This document shows positions 34,010 to 42,088 of a stretch of DNA of 64,000 bases, one piece after another. The position numbers and the translations under genes are program-made. Below the pieces are notes generated by a model, which was not told the DNA's origin, made no database searches, and saw nothing but the letters and a program-made list of their open reading frames with translations. The stretch comes from Streptomyces caeruleatus (GTDB taxonomy: Bacteria > Actinomycetota > Actinomycetes > Streptomycetales > Streptomycetaceae). The first letter of the stretch is position 1. Every line of letters begins with the position of its first letter. The stretch lies in contig NZ_KQ948943.1 in NCBI RefSeq assembly GCF_001514235.1, positions 1 through 64,000 on the forward strand, written 5' to 3'.

Positions 34010-34065
34010 ACCTAACGTTCGCCCTTGAACGACCCACCAGGGCCGGCGGTGGGACGACGTTAGGT
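34010..34065. promoter_or_regulatory. Leader hairpin of the citrate transporter gene
   Basis: ACCTAACGT (34010-34018) pairs with ACGTTAGGT (34057-34065), enclosing CCCACC and GGTGGG arms. The structure starts 9 bases before the ATG and would mask the only ribosome-site-like AGGT. An operator in DNA is an alternative. Plausible promoter boxes lie further upstream around 34060-34090. Confidence 0.5.
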
Positions 34066-34135
34066 CCGTTCAAACAGCGTTAACAAGACGTTGACATGCG
34101 AGCAATAAGCGCAAAACTCCAGGTCAGAGCTTTGC

Positions 34136-36388
34136 TCAGGTCAGAGGCGTGATCTTTTCGGCCAGCGGGACCACTTCGATCGGCACCCCGTTGAGTACGG
34201 CGTTGCCCGACAGCGGGTCCAGGAGGCTGCCGTCGAGGAGCTGGTTGACGTTGGCGCCGGGGTCGGCGGCGGCGTGGCTGAGGCGGGTGCCGGGGCGGTC
34301 GTGGCCCCAGCCGTGCGGCAGGCTCACCACACCCGGGCGCACGACGTCGGTGACCTCGGCGGGGGCGGTCACCTCTCCCCCGGCGCCCTTGAGGCGTACG
34401 GCCGCCCCGTCCCGCACTCCGAGCCGCTCGGCGTCGTCCGGGTGGATGTGCAGGGTGCAGCGGTTGGAGCCGCCGGTGAGGGCGGGGACGTTGTGCATCC
34501 AGCTGTTGTTGGACCGCAGATGGCGGCGGCCGATCAGGACGAGCCCGTCGGCGCGCTCGCGCAGCGCCTCCCGGAGCCGGGGCAGGTCGTCGGCGACGGG
34601 CCGCGGCAGCAGCTCCACCTTGCCGCTGACGGTCTTCAGCGGCTGTGGCAGCCGGGACGTGAGGGGCCCGAGGTCGATGCCGTGCGGATGCGCGAGCAGC
34701 TTCTCCAGGCTCAGCCCGTCCGGCCGTACGCCGAAGCCGTCGCCGTACGGGCCGAGGCGCAGCATCATGTCGAGCCGCCGCTCGGGGCCGGTGAGCCCGG
34801 TGAGCCGCGCGGCGAGTTCGTGGGGGTCGCTCCCGTGCACCGGCGCATGGGGCTCCTTCACGGCCTTGCCGAGGGTCTGGCCGATGACCAGGTCGTCGAC
34901 GGCGGACGGGTCGGCGCCGTGCATGCCGGTCGCGGCGAGGATCAGCCGGGCCAGGATCTCGGTCTCCGCCATCCGGCCGGGCTCCAGCGGGACGGCGGGG
35001 CGGGTGTAGCGGACCTGGTTGCGCACGGCGAGGGTGTTGAAGGCGAAGTCGTGGTGCGGGCTCTGCGAGGGCGGGGGCGGCGGCAGCACGACGTGGGCGT
35101 GGCGCGAGGTCTCGTTGAGGTACGGGTCGACGCTGACCATGAAGTCGAGCGAGCCGAGAGCCTTGTCGAGCCGGTCGCCGTCGGGGGCGGACAGCACGGG
35201 ATTGGCGGCGACCGAGATGAGCGCCCGGATCGGCTCACCCTCCTCGGTGGCCGTGTCGATCTCCTCGGCGAGCGCGGAGAGCGGCAACTCGCCCTTGGCC
35301 TCGGGGTGTTCGCTCACCCGGGAGTGCCAGCGGCCGAGCGCGAAGCCGCGGCCGGGTCCTGCGGGGCGGGGCGTCTTGTCGGTGGCCGCCTGCGGGAAGA
35401 GCGCGCCGCCGGGGCGGTCCAGGTTGCCGGTGAGGATGTTGAGGACGTCGACCAGCCAGCTGGCCAGGGTGCCGTGCGGGACGGTGCAGCTGCCGATGCG
35501 GCCGTAGACGGCGGCGGTGGGGGCGGCGGCGAGTTCGCGGGCGAGGACGCGGATGGTTCCGGCGTCCACGTCGCAGGCGTCGGCGGCGGCTTCCGGGGTG
35601 AAGTCCCGTACGGCGTCCGGGAGTTCGTCGAGCCCCTGGAGGTGCGGGGTCAGCTCGCCCGGATCCACGAGACCCTCCTCGAAGAGGGTGTACGCCATCG
35701 CCGCGAGGAGCAGGGCGTCCGTGCCGGGCCGGATCGCGATGTGCCGGTCGGCGAGCTTCGCGGTGCGCGTGCGGCGCGGGTCGATGACGGTGAGGGTGCC
35801 GCCGCGGGCCTTGAGCGCCTTGAGCTTGCCCGGGAAGTCGGGGGCGGTGCACAGACTGCCGTTGGACTCCAGGGGGTTCGCCCCGATCAGGAGCAGATGG
35901 TCGGTGTGGTCGAGATCCGGCACGGGGATCGCGAGGGCGTCGCCATAGAGCAGGCCGCTGGAGACGTGCTTGGGCATCTGGTCGACCGTGGAGGCGGTGA
36001 AGACGCTGCGGGTGCCGAGGCCGGCGAGCAGCACCGGCGGGTAGAGCGCGCCGGCCATGGTGTGCACGTTGGGGTTGCCCAGGACGACGCCCACCGAGTG
36101 CGGCCCGTACCGCTCGACGACCGTGCGGATCCCGGCGGCGACCGCGTCGAAGGCCTCCTCCCAGGTCGCCTCACGCAGTTCGCCGTCCTTGCGCACGAGC
36201 GGCGCCCGCAGCCGGTCGGGGTCACCGTCGACGGCCCCGAAGGAGGCGCCCTTGGGGCAGATGAACCCCTTGCTGAACACGTCGTCCCGGTCACCGCGGG
36301 CACCGGTGACCTCGGTTCCCTCGATGGTGAGCGTCAGGCCGCAGGTGGCCTCGCACAGGGGGCAGATGCGCAGTGCGGTGCGGGACAC
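34136..36388 (-). CDS. Molybdopterin oxidoreductase with N-terminal [4Fe-4S] domain
   Basis: Enzyme of 750 residues of the DMSO-reductase/formate dehydrogenase-H superfamily. Cys9, Cys12, Cys16 and Cys44 form the iron-sulfur site; the bis-MGD domains follow and the C-terminal dinucleotide domain has SNNSWMHNVPAL and GANVNQLLDG. There is no twin-arginine signal, so it is cytoplasmic, and no electron-transfer subunit or cofactor gene is adjacent. The reaction is unknown. GTG 36388 is chosen for its GGAGGACCC site. Confidence 0.85.
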   Translation of the reverse strand: MSRTALRICPLCEATCGLTLTIEGTEVTGARGDRDDVFSKGFICPKGASFGAVDGDPDRLRAPLVRKDGELREATWEEAFDAVAAGIRTVVERYGPHSVGVVLGNPNVHTMAGALYPPVLLAGLGTRSVFTASTVDQMPKHVSSGLLYGDALAIPVPDLDHTDHLLLIGANPLESNGSLCTAPDFPGKLKALKARGGTLTVIDPRRTRTAKLADRHIAIRPGTDALLLAAMAYTLFEEGLVDPGELTPHLQGLDELPDAVRDFTPEAAADACDVDAGTIRVLARELAAAPTAAVYGRIGSCTVPHGTLASWLVDVLNILTGNLDRPGGALFPQAATDKTPRPAGPGRGFALGRWHSRVSEHPEAKGELPLSALAEEIDTATEEGEPIRALISVAANPVLSAPDGDRLDKALGSLDFMVSVDPYLNETSRHAHVVLPPPPPSQSPHHDFAFNTLAVRNQVRYTRPAVPLEPGRMAETEILARLILAATGMHGADPSAVDDLVIGQTLGKAVKEPHAPVHGSDPHELAARLTGLTGPERRLDMMLRLGPYGDGFGVRPDGLSLEKLLAHPHGIDLGPLTSRLPQPLKTVSGKVELLPRPVADDLPRLREALRERADGLVLIGRRHLRSNNSWMHNVPALTGGSNRCTLHIHPDDAERLGVRDGAAVRLKGAGGEVTAPAEVTDVVRPGVVSLPHGWGHDRPGTRLSHAAADPGANVNQLLDGSLLDPLSGNAVLNGVPIEVVPLAEKITPLT

Positions 36389-36436
36389 GGGTCCTCCCGG
36401 GGTGGCGGCGGCGATGGCGCGCGGTTCACGGGCGAG

Positions 36437-36452
36437 CATACCGACCGGTATG
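36437..36452. promoter_or_regulatory. Palindromic CATACCGACCGGTATG upstream of the molybdopterin enzyme
   Basis: The arms CATACC and GGTATG flank GACC, 49 bases before the start at 36388. It matches the core word at 2338, 7962 and 24985. The adjacent TetR gene (36595-37212) is another candidate for the binding protein. Confidence 0.5.
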
Positions 36453-36529
36453 GACGGAGGGGAGTCCCAGCGGGGGTGAGGTCGGAAATTCGCGAGCCGT
36501 CGGCCGGAGCCACGGGTGCGGGCCCCTTT

Positions 36530-36597
36530 GCGCGGCCCCGTCAGCACGGCCCCGTCAGCGGGGCCCCGTCAGCGCGGCCCGTCAGCGCGGCCCGTCA
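36530..36597. repeat. GTCAGCGCGGCCC tandem repeat running into the TetR stop
   Basis: About five units of 13-15 bases (GTCAGCACGGCCCC, GTCAGCGGGGCCCC, GTCAGCGCGGCCC twice, GTCAGTCC) end at the TetR stop codon at 36595-36597. The TCA of each unit is the same triplet as that stop, suggesting expansion from the gene end. Confidence 0.75.
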
Positions 36598-37212
36598 GTC
36601 CAGCACCCGCGCCAGATAGGCCCGCAACATCTGCCGCGCCTCCTCGATGATCCGGTCGTCGCCGCCCTGGGAGACCCGGAACGCGAGGTGGACCAGGGTG
36701 TCGGCGGTTTCGACGGCGATGAGGAAGTTGCGGCGCAGGTCGTCGTCCGGTTCGCGGCCGAGGTAGCCGGAGAGCAGGTCGGTGAGGCGGTCGGCGACGC
36801 GGGTGTTGGGTTCGCCGCGGGTGCCGACGGGGATCTGGTTGCCGAAGTCGACGAGGGAGAAGCCGGGCGCGGTGCGCTTCATGGCGAGGTACTCGTCGAG
36901 CACGGCGTCCATCGCCACCCGCCAGTCGCCGTCCGTGGCGCCCTTCAGGCGTTCGGTGACGCGGGCGATGTAGCGCTCTAGGTTGCGCTGGGCGAGGGCG
37001 TCGGCCATCTGGCGCTTGTTGCCGAAGAACCGGTAGACGGAGCCGATGGGGACGCCGGCGCGCTGGGCGACGGCCCGGGTGCTCAGGTCGTCGTAGCCGA
37101 CCTCGTCGAGGAGGTCGGCGCAGGCGTCCAGGATCCGGGTGAGCCGTTCGGCGCTGCGCCGCTGCACGGGCGCCCGGCGAAGCGTTTCTGGGTGGGGCAC
37201 GGTCTTCATCAT
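36595..37212 (-). CDS. TetR family regulator
   Basis: Regulator of 205 residues. The HTH DLSTRAVAQRAGVPIGSVYRFF lies near residues 41-62 and is preceded by a basic RRAPVQRRSAERLTRIL arm. Its ATG at 37212 overlaps the stop of the lipoprotein gene (ATGA), so it is translated from the same message. A palindrome upstream of the following molybdopterin gene is a possible target. The ligand is unknown. Confidence 0.85.
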   Translation of the reverse strand: MMKTVPHPETLRRAPVQRRSAERLTRILDACADLLDEVGYDDLSTRAVAQRAGVPIGSVYRFFGNKRQMADALAQRNLERYIARVTERLKGATDGDWRVAMDAVLDEYLAMKRTAPGFSLVDFGNQIPVGTRGEPNTRVADRLTDLLSGYLGREPDDDLRRNFLIAVETADTLVHLAFRVSQGGDDRIIEEARQMLRAYLARVLD

Positions 37213-37859
37213 GCCTTTCCGGCTCGGTCCGGGGAACATCGACCCCCAGTACGAAGACGGGTACCCGGCGCGCTCAGTGCCGCGGGGGACGGGGGCGGCG
37301 TCAGGGTCGACTTCGGCTCCGATGACGGCGTGGGGGCCGGCTCCGGATCGGGCTCCGATGCCGTGATGTCCGCCGTGCTCTGGACGGGGCCGTCCTCCAC
37401 GGCCCACACCGTGCCGTCGTCGGCGTACAGCCGCACGGTGACCTGGTGGGTGCCGCGCGGGACGAGGCCGGCCGGGAGGCGGTACTCGGGGGTGCGCAGC
37501 TTGGTGACGAGGCGGTCGTCCACGTAGAGGTAAGCGAGCCCGCGCCCGGCGACCGCCCGCTCCCCCGCGTCGGCGGGCGAGAAGCGGAACCTGCGGACGC
37601 TCAGCCGTACGTCCCAGCTGCCGTCGTCGCCGTCCACGTCCGGCTGCACCTCTATGCCGACCTCGGGGGCCTCGCCCTCGCCCACCTCGCGGTAGTGCCG
37701 CCCTTCGTCGTCGGTGTCGTCGACGACCTTGCCCACCGGGGCGGGAGATGCCGCGTTCTGCCCCTGGTCCGGGGTGGCATTCGAGTCGCAGCCCATGGTC
37801 CCCGTCAGCAGCAGGACACAGACCGCGAGCGCGGCGAGCGGGGTCCGGTTCCATGACAT
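37209..37859 (-). CDS. Lipoprotein of unknown function
   Basis: Exported lipoprotein of 216 residues with signal peptide and lipobox LLTGTMGC, so Cys27 or so would be lipidated. An Asp/Glu-rich spacer precedes a beta-rich domain (about 60-165) with the pattern WDVRLSVRRFRFSPADAG, and a Pro/Ser/Thr-rich tail follows. I do not recognise the domain. It is the first gene before a TetR gene, overlapping it by 4 bases, an unusual pairing. Confidence 0.75.
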   Translation of the reverse strand: MSWNRTPLAALAVCVLLLTGTMGCDSNATPDQGQNAASPAPVGKVVDDTDDEGRHYREVGEGEAPEVGIEVQPDVDGDDGSWDVRLSVRRFRFSPADAGERAVAGRGLAYLYVDDRLVTKLRTPEYRLPAGLVPRGTHQVTVRLYADDGTVWAVEDGPVQSTADITASEPDPEPAPTPSSEPKSTLTPPPSPAALSAPGTRLRTGGRCSPDRAGKA

Positions 37860-37976
37860 GCCCGGGAGATTAGAACAACGGTCCGACAGCCGGATCCCCC
37901 TTGAGGCTGGTTCGCGTCCGGTTCTCGTCGTACTCGAAGGGGAGGCAGCGCTGATCTCTTGCGCTTGCGAAACCGC

Positions 37977-38000
37977 AATCCTACGGTGAAGCATAGGAAT
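37977..38000. promoter_or_regulatory. Inverted repeat upstream of hmgA
   Basis: AATCCTA and TAGGAAT arms separated by 10 bases lie 20 bases before the hmgA start. It is a candidate operator, perhaps for the GntR regulator downstream of hmgA. Confidence 0.45.
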
Positions 38001-38019
38001 CAGACGCTAAGGAGCGACC

Positions 38020-39360
38020 ATGAGCGGGGACGCGCGGAAGACCGCGGAAGGGCTGACCTACCTTTCCGGTTTCGGCAACGAGCACAGCTCGGAGGCGGTG
38101 CCCGGCGCCCTCCCCGAGGGCCGCAACTCACCCCAGCGCGCCCCGCTGGGTCTCTACGCGGAGCAGCTGAGCGGTACGGCGTTCACCGAGCCGAGGGCCC
38201 ACAACCGCCGCTCATGGCTGTACCGCATCCACCCGTCGGCCGCGCACCCGGCCTTCACGCGCACCGACAACGGCGCGATCCGTACGGCGCCTTTCACCGA
38301 GTCCGTGCCGGACCCGAACCGTCTGCGCTGGAACCCGCTGCCCGAGCCCGCGCCCGGCACCGACTTCCTGGCCGGCCTGTGGACCCTGGGCGGCAACGGC
38401 GACGCGACCCAGCGCACCGGCATGGCCGTGCACCTGTATCACGCCAACGCGTCCATGGACCGCGTCTTCAGCGACGCCGACGGCGAGCTGCTGATCGTGC
38501 CGGAGCGGGGCGGGCTGCTGCTGCACACGGAGTTCGGGCGGCTGCATGTGGAGCCGGCACATGTGGCGCTGATTCCACGTGGGGTGCGCTTCCGTGTGGA
38601 GCTGCTGGATACCGCATCTGACGGCGGGCAGAGCCCGACTGCCCGGGGCTATGTGTGCGAGAACTACGGGGCGCCCTTCCACCTCCCCGACCTCGGCCCG
38701 ATCGGCGCCAACGGCCTCGCCAACGCCCGGGACTTCATGGCCCCGGTGGCCTCGTACGAGGAGGTCGAGGGCCCGGTGGAGGTGGTCAACAAGTTCTGCG
38801 GCAACCTCTGGACGGCCACCTACGACCACACACCCCTCGACGTGGTCGCCTGGCACGGCAACCATGTGCCGTACGTCTATGACCTGCGCCGTTTCAATGT
38901 GATCGGCACCATCTCCTACGACCACCCCGACCCGTCGATCTTCACGGTGCTGACGTCCCCGTCCGACACCCCCGGCCTCGCGGGCGTCGACTTCGTGGTC
39001 TTCGCACCGCGCTGGCTGGTGGGCGAGGACACCTTCCGGCCGCCGTACTTCCACCGGAACGTGATGAGCGAGTACATGGGGCTGATCGAGGGCGCCTACG
39101 ACGCGAAGGCGGAGGGCTTCGTGCCGGGCGGCGGCTCGCTGCACAACATGATGTCGGCGCACGGCCCGGACCGGGAGACGTTCGACAGGGCGAGCGCGGC
39201 GGAGCTGAGGCCGCAGAAGATCGACGACGGTCTCGCCTTCATGTTCGAGACCCGCTGGCCGGTGACGCTCACCCCGCAGGCGGCCGGCGCCGACCACCTG
39301 CAACAGCGCTACGACGACGTCTGGCGCGGCATGGAGCGCCACTTCCGCCCCTTGCAGTAG
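38020..39360 (+). CDS. hmgA: Homogentisate 1,2-dioxygenase
   Basis: Non-haem iron enzyme of 446 residues, the normal family length, that opens the ring of homogentisate to maleylacetoacetate in tyrosine and phenylalanine breakdown. The N-terminal YLSGFGNEHSSEAVPGALP is diagnostic, and the iron-ligand region is in FRPPYFHRNVMSEYMGLIEG, with further His in HNMMSAHGPD. AAGGAGCGACC precedes ATG 38020. Fumarylacetoacetase and HPPD genes are not in the window. Confidence 0.96.
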   Translation: MSGDARKTAEGLTYLSGFGNEHSSEAVPGALPEGRNSPQRAPLGLYAEQLSGTAFTEPRAHNRRSWLYRIHPSAAHPAFTRTDNGAIRTAPFTESVPDPNRLRWNPLPEPAPGTDFLAGLWTLGGNGDATQRTGMAVHLYHANASMDRVFSDADGELLIVPERGGLLLHTEFGRLHVEPAHVALIPRGVRFRVELLDTASDGGQSPTARGYVCENYGAPFHLPDLGPIGANGLANARDFMAPVASYEEVEGPVEVVNKFCGNLWTATYDHTPLDVVAWHGNHVPYVYDLRRFNVIGTISYDHPDPSIFTVLTSPSDTPGLAGVDFVVFAPRWLVGEDTFRPPYFHRNVMSEYMGLIEGAYDAKAEGFVPGGGSLHNMMSAHGPDRETFDRASAAELRPQKIDDGLAFMFETRWPVTLTPQAAGADHLQQRYDDVWRGMERHFRPLQ

Positions 39361-39387
39361 AGATCCCCTACCGGTACGGATGGCCCC

Positions 39388-40137
39388 GTGACCTCCTTCG
39401 CCCCTGACTCGATCGTCCTGAACCGCAAGCTGCCGCTCTGGTACCAGGTGTCGCAGTCGCTGCGCGCCTCGATACTCGGCCGCCGTCCGCAGGACCCGCT
39501 GCGACTGCCCACCGAGGAGCAGTTGGCGGAGCACTACGGCGTGAGCGTGCTGACCATGCGGCAGGCGCTGAAGGAGCTGGAGGACGAGGGCCTGATCACG
39601 CGCCACCGCAGGCGGGGCACGTTCATCGAGCCGGACGTCCGCCGGGGCGCCCCCGTGCGGCTGCTCGGCTCGGTGGACGCGATCGTGGCGCAGCAGTCCG
39701 GCATGGTGACGGAGCTGCTGGAGCACGGCACGGTGCCCGTGCCCGCCGAAGTCGCCGAGTTCTTCCCGGACGTCGACGAGGTGGCGACATACCACCGGCT
39801 GCGCAGCGACGACAAGACGGGCGAACCGACCAACCACGCCCGTAACTACGTCCGTCCCGAACTCGCCGCCCGCATCGACCTGGACGACCTCGTCCGCTGG
39901 CCGATGACCAAGGTGCTGCGGGACGTGGTCGGGGCGGACATCAGCCGCATCACGGACACGGTCGAGGCGCGTCTCGCCGACCCGGAGACGGCGCGACTGC
40001 TCCAAGTCCCGCTGCTGAGCCCGATCCTGCACTACACGGGCGTGACGTACGACGCGGAGGGACGGGTGCTGGACGCGGCGGTCATCCACTACCGGGGCGA
40101 CCGCTTCTCCTTCACGGTGACCTTGGAAGCCAACTGA
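39388..40137 (+). CDS. GntR family regulator (HutC/UTRA type)
   Basis: Regulator of 249 residues. A GntR winged helix (LPTEEQLAEHYGVSVLTMRQ about 40-59) is followed by a UTRA effector domain (85-245) that binds small carboxylates or sugars in the family. GTG 39388 starts 27 bases after hmgA on the same strand, so it may report on tyrosine catabolites and control hmgA. That link is inferred from position only. Confidence 0.85.
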   Translation: MTSFAPDSIVLNRKLPLWYQVSQSLRASILGRRPQDPLRLPTEEQLAEHYGVSVLTMRQALKELEDEGLITRHRRRGTFIEPDVRRGAPVRLLGSVDAIVAQQSGMVTELLEHGTVPVPAEVAEFFPDVDEVATYHRLRSDDKTGEPTNHARNYVRPELAARIDLDDLVRWPMTKVLRDVVGADISRITDTVEARLADPETARLLQVPLLSPILHYTGVTYDAEGRVLDAAVIHYRGDRFSFTVTLEAN

Positions 40138-40163
40138 CCCGCACACCGAGGCCAGGTCGTACG

Positions 40164-41312
40164 ATGCCCAGCGTGACGCACGACGACGCTCCGCCGCTGG
40201 CGGACCTCATGCCGTGGTCCGTCGCACCGCCGCGGCTCGGCCGGGGGTGGCCGACGGGCCCCGACGCGGCATCCCTGAAAGCCCGCTGGGACGCCTTCGT
40301 GAAGGCGGAGGGCCCGGACCGGGAGGCGCTGCTGGAGCCGACGCGCTCCCGCACGCTGCACTCGGCCGTCGGCCAGCTGCCCGGCCGGTCCGCCGGCACG
40401 GAGAAGCTTATCCGCGCCTCGGGGCCCTGCCCGGAGCCGGTACGGGTCCTGCACGCCCCCTTCGACGAGCAGTGGCTGATCCCCGACCACCGGCTGATCG
40501 ACGCGGCCCGCCCCGAGCTGTGGCGGGTGGCGGACGAGCACCAGGTCTTCGTCCTGGAGACCCCGGAGTCCGGCCTGCTCGCGACCTCCCTGCTCCCGCT
40601 GCTGCGCCCGGGCCGCGTCCGCCCGCTGTACCGCCGCCCGGGCGGCACGGAACCGAACCTGGCGCCGGGCCTCGTCGAGCACCTCGGGGACCGGCTCGGC
40701 GTACCGGTCGAGCCGCTGGACCTGCTCGCCTGGACGCTGGCAACCGTACGCCCCGACCTCACCGTCCCCCTCACCACCGACCCGGACCTGTGGGCACGCG
40801 GCGTGGAGTCGGGCCGCCGCGCCCTGTGGCTGATGCGGCGCAACGGCGACCGCCCGAAGCTGCCCGGCGGCCGCCGCCCGTACGTCCGCGCGCCGCTGCC
40901 CTCCCGCCCGCTCACGATCGAGTACGACCGTGCCGAGGAAGCCCTGTTGCTGGACGAGGGCCGCGTCTCACCGGTTCCGCCGGAGGCCTGGGACTTCGAG
41001 GTGGCCGGCGCGAAGGTCCTGGAGCAGTGGTTCGCCGCCCGCGTCACGGAGCCCGAGCCGGGCACCCTGGCGGCGATCCGCCCGGCGACCTGGCCGCAGG
41101 CATGGACTTCGGAGCTGCTGGAGCTGATCACGGTGCTGGCACTGCTCGCGGAACCGGAGTCCCGGCGGGGCGAGTTGAAGGTGCCGGCACCGATCACGGC
41201 CGCGGAGCTGAGGGAGGCGGGCGTCCTCCCGGTGCCGGAGGCGGCACGCCGTCCGGCGTCGGTGCTGGATCACCACGAGGAAGGCCCGGAAGGCCAGTTC
41301 GCGTTGCTCTAG
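40164..41312 (+). CDS. Stand-alone protein resembling the Type ISP R-M C-terminal domain
   Basis: Soluble protein of 382 residues. Segments RTLHSAVGQLPG, VRVLHAPFDEQWLIPDHRLIDAARPELWRVADEHQVF and YRRPGG, and EYDRAEEALLLDEGRVSPVPPEAWDFEVAGAKVLEQWF resemble the C-terminal specificity region of Type ISP restriction-modification enzymes. No methyltransferase motif (NPPY, DXFXGXG), helicase box or nuclease motif is present, so it cannot act as a restriction enzyme alone. The identification is from memory and moderately secure. It converges on the TetR gene with a 4-base overlap. Confidence 0.6.
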   Translation: MPSVTHDDAPPLADLMPWSVAPPRLGRGWPTGPDAASLKARWDAFVKAEGPDREALLEPTRSRTLHSAVGQLPGRSAGTEKLIRASGPCPEPVRVLHAPFDEQWLIPDHRLIDAARPELWRVADEHQVFVLETPESGLLATSLLPLLRPGRVRPLYRRPGGTEPNLAPGLVEHLGDRLGVPVEPLDLLAWTLATVRPDLTVPLTTDPDLWARGVESGRRALWLMRRNGDRPKLPGGRRPYVRAPLPSRPLTIEYDRAEEALLLDEGRVSPVPPEAWDFEVAGAKVLEQWFAARVTEPEPGTLAAIRPATWPQAWTSELLELITVLALLAEPESRRGELKVPAPITAAELREAGVLPVPEAARRPASVLDHHEEGPEGQFALL

Positions 41313-42025
41313 TCGCTCTTGGGGGCGAACGCGTCCAGCATCCGCTCCACCATCAACCCGAACGCCCCGTCGAGATCGATCGGCCCCGGATCCTCCGTGA
41401 ACGCCGCGGCCATCCTCGGATACGCCCCCGTGGCCACCTGACTCCCGAGGTAGGCGATCCGCACCGCGTCCTCCTGCTCCGCCGACCAGGGCAGCGACCG
41501 GGTGCGCTCGGCGGCGGCCAGTTCGGTCGAGACGTACGACGTCACACAGCCGTTCAGCATCCCGACGAGCTGCATCTTCATGCCGTACGGCGCCTCCAGT
41601 GAGTCCAGGCAGGCCAGACAGTGCTCCAGGTACCGCAGGGCGTTGGGGCTGAAGCCGTAGACGGGTGACATCAGCCGCGTCATCCACGGGTGCCGGTGCA
41701 TCAGCTCGCGTGTCTGCTGGGCGACCCGGCGCATCTCCGCCCGCCAGTCCCCGCCCGGTTCCCACAGCTCGTGCTCCCCGCTGACGGCGTCCACCATCAG
41801 CTCGTAGAGGTCCTCCTTGCGGGGCACGTAGTTGTACAGCGACATCGTGCCGCAGCCCAGCTCACCGGCCACCCGTCGCATCGACACCGCGTCGAGCCCC
41901 TCGGCGTCGGCGATACGCACCGCGGCCGCCGCGATGTCGGCACGGGTGAACGCCGGTTTCGGCCCGCGCCCCGTCCGCTCGGGTCGCGCCCAGATCACTC
42001 CGGGCTCGGCCGCCTTGCCAGCCAT
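41309..42025 (-). CDS. TetR family repressor of the DrrAB-type exporter
   Basis: Regulator of 238 residues with HTH VSMRRVAGELGCGTMSLYNYV (about 46-66) and a TetR_C domain like that of tetracycline repressors. GAGGTGATGATCG precedes ATG 42025. It is divergent from an ABC exporter, and two TACGTAC-N3-GTACGTA-like palindromes lie between the starts and just inside the exporter gene, so it most likely represses itself and the exporter until a drug binds. Confidence 0.9.
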   Translation of the reverse strand: MAGKAAEPGVIWARPERTGRGPKPAFTRADIAAAAVRIADAEGLDAVSMRRVAGELGCGTMSLYNYVPRKEDLYELMVDAVSGEHELWEPGGDWRAEMRRVAQQTRELMHRHPWMTRLMSPVYGFSPNALRYLEHCLACLDSLEAPYGMKMQLVGMLNGCVTSYVSTELAAAERTRSLPWSAEQEDAVRIAYLGSQVATGAYPRMAAAFTEDPGPIDLDGAFGLMVERMLDAFAPKSD

Positions 42026-42053
42026 CGATCATCACCTCGCACACCATCCTAGT

Positions 42054-42070
42054 TACGTACACCGTACGTA
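42054..42070. promoter_or_regulatory. Operator TACGTAC-N3-GTACGTA, intergenic copy
   Basis: Perfect 7-base arms with ACC between, located 29 bases before the TetR start and 19 before the exporter start. It fits a repressor site covering both promoters. Confidence 0.75.
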
Positions 42071-42088
42071 GTGCGCTATGGTCACCCC

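Noticed and set aside
40164..42025. A complete restriction-modification or defence island
   Set aside because: Only one domain-like protein is present; neighbours are a GntR regulator and a drug exporter system.
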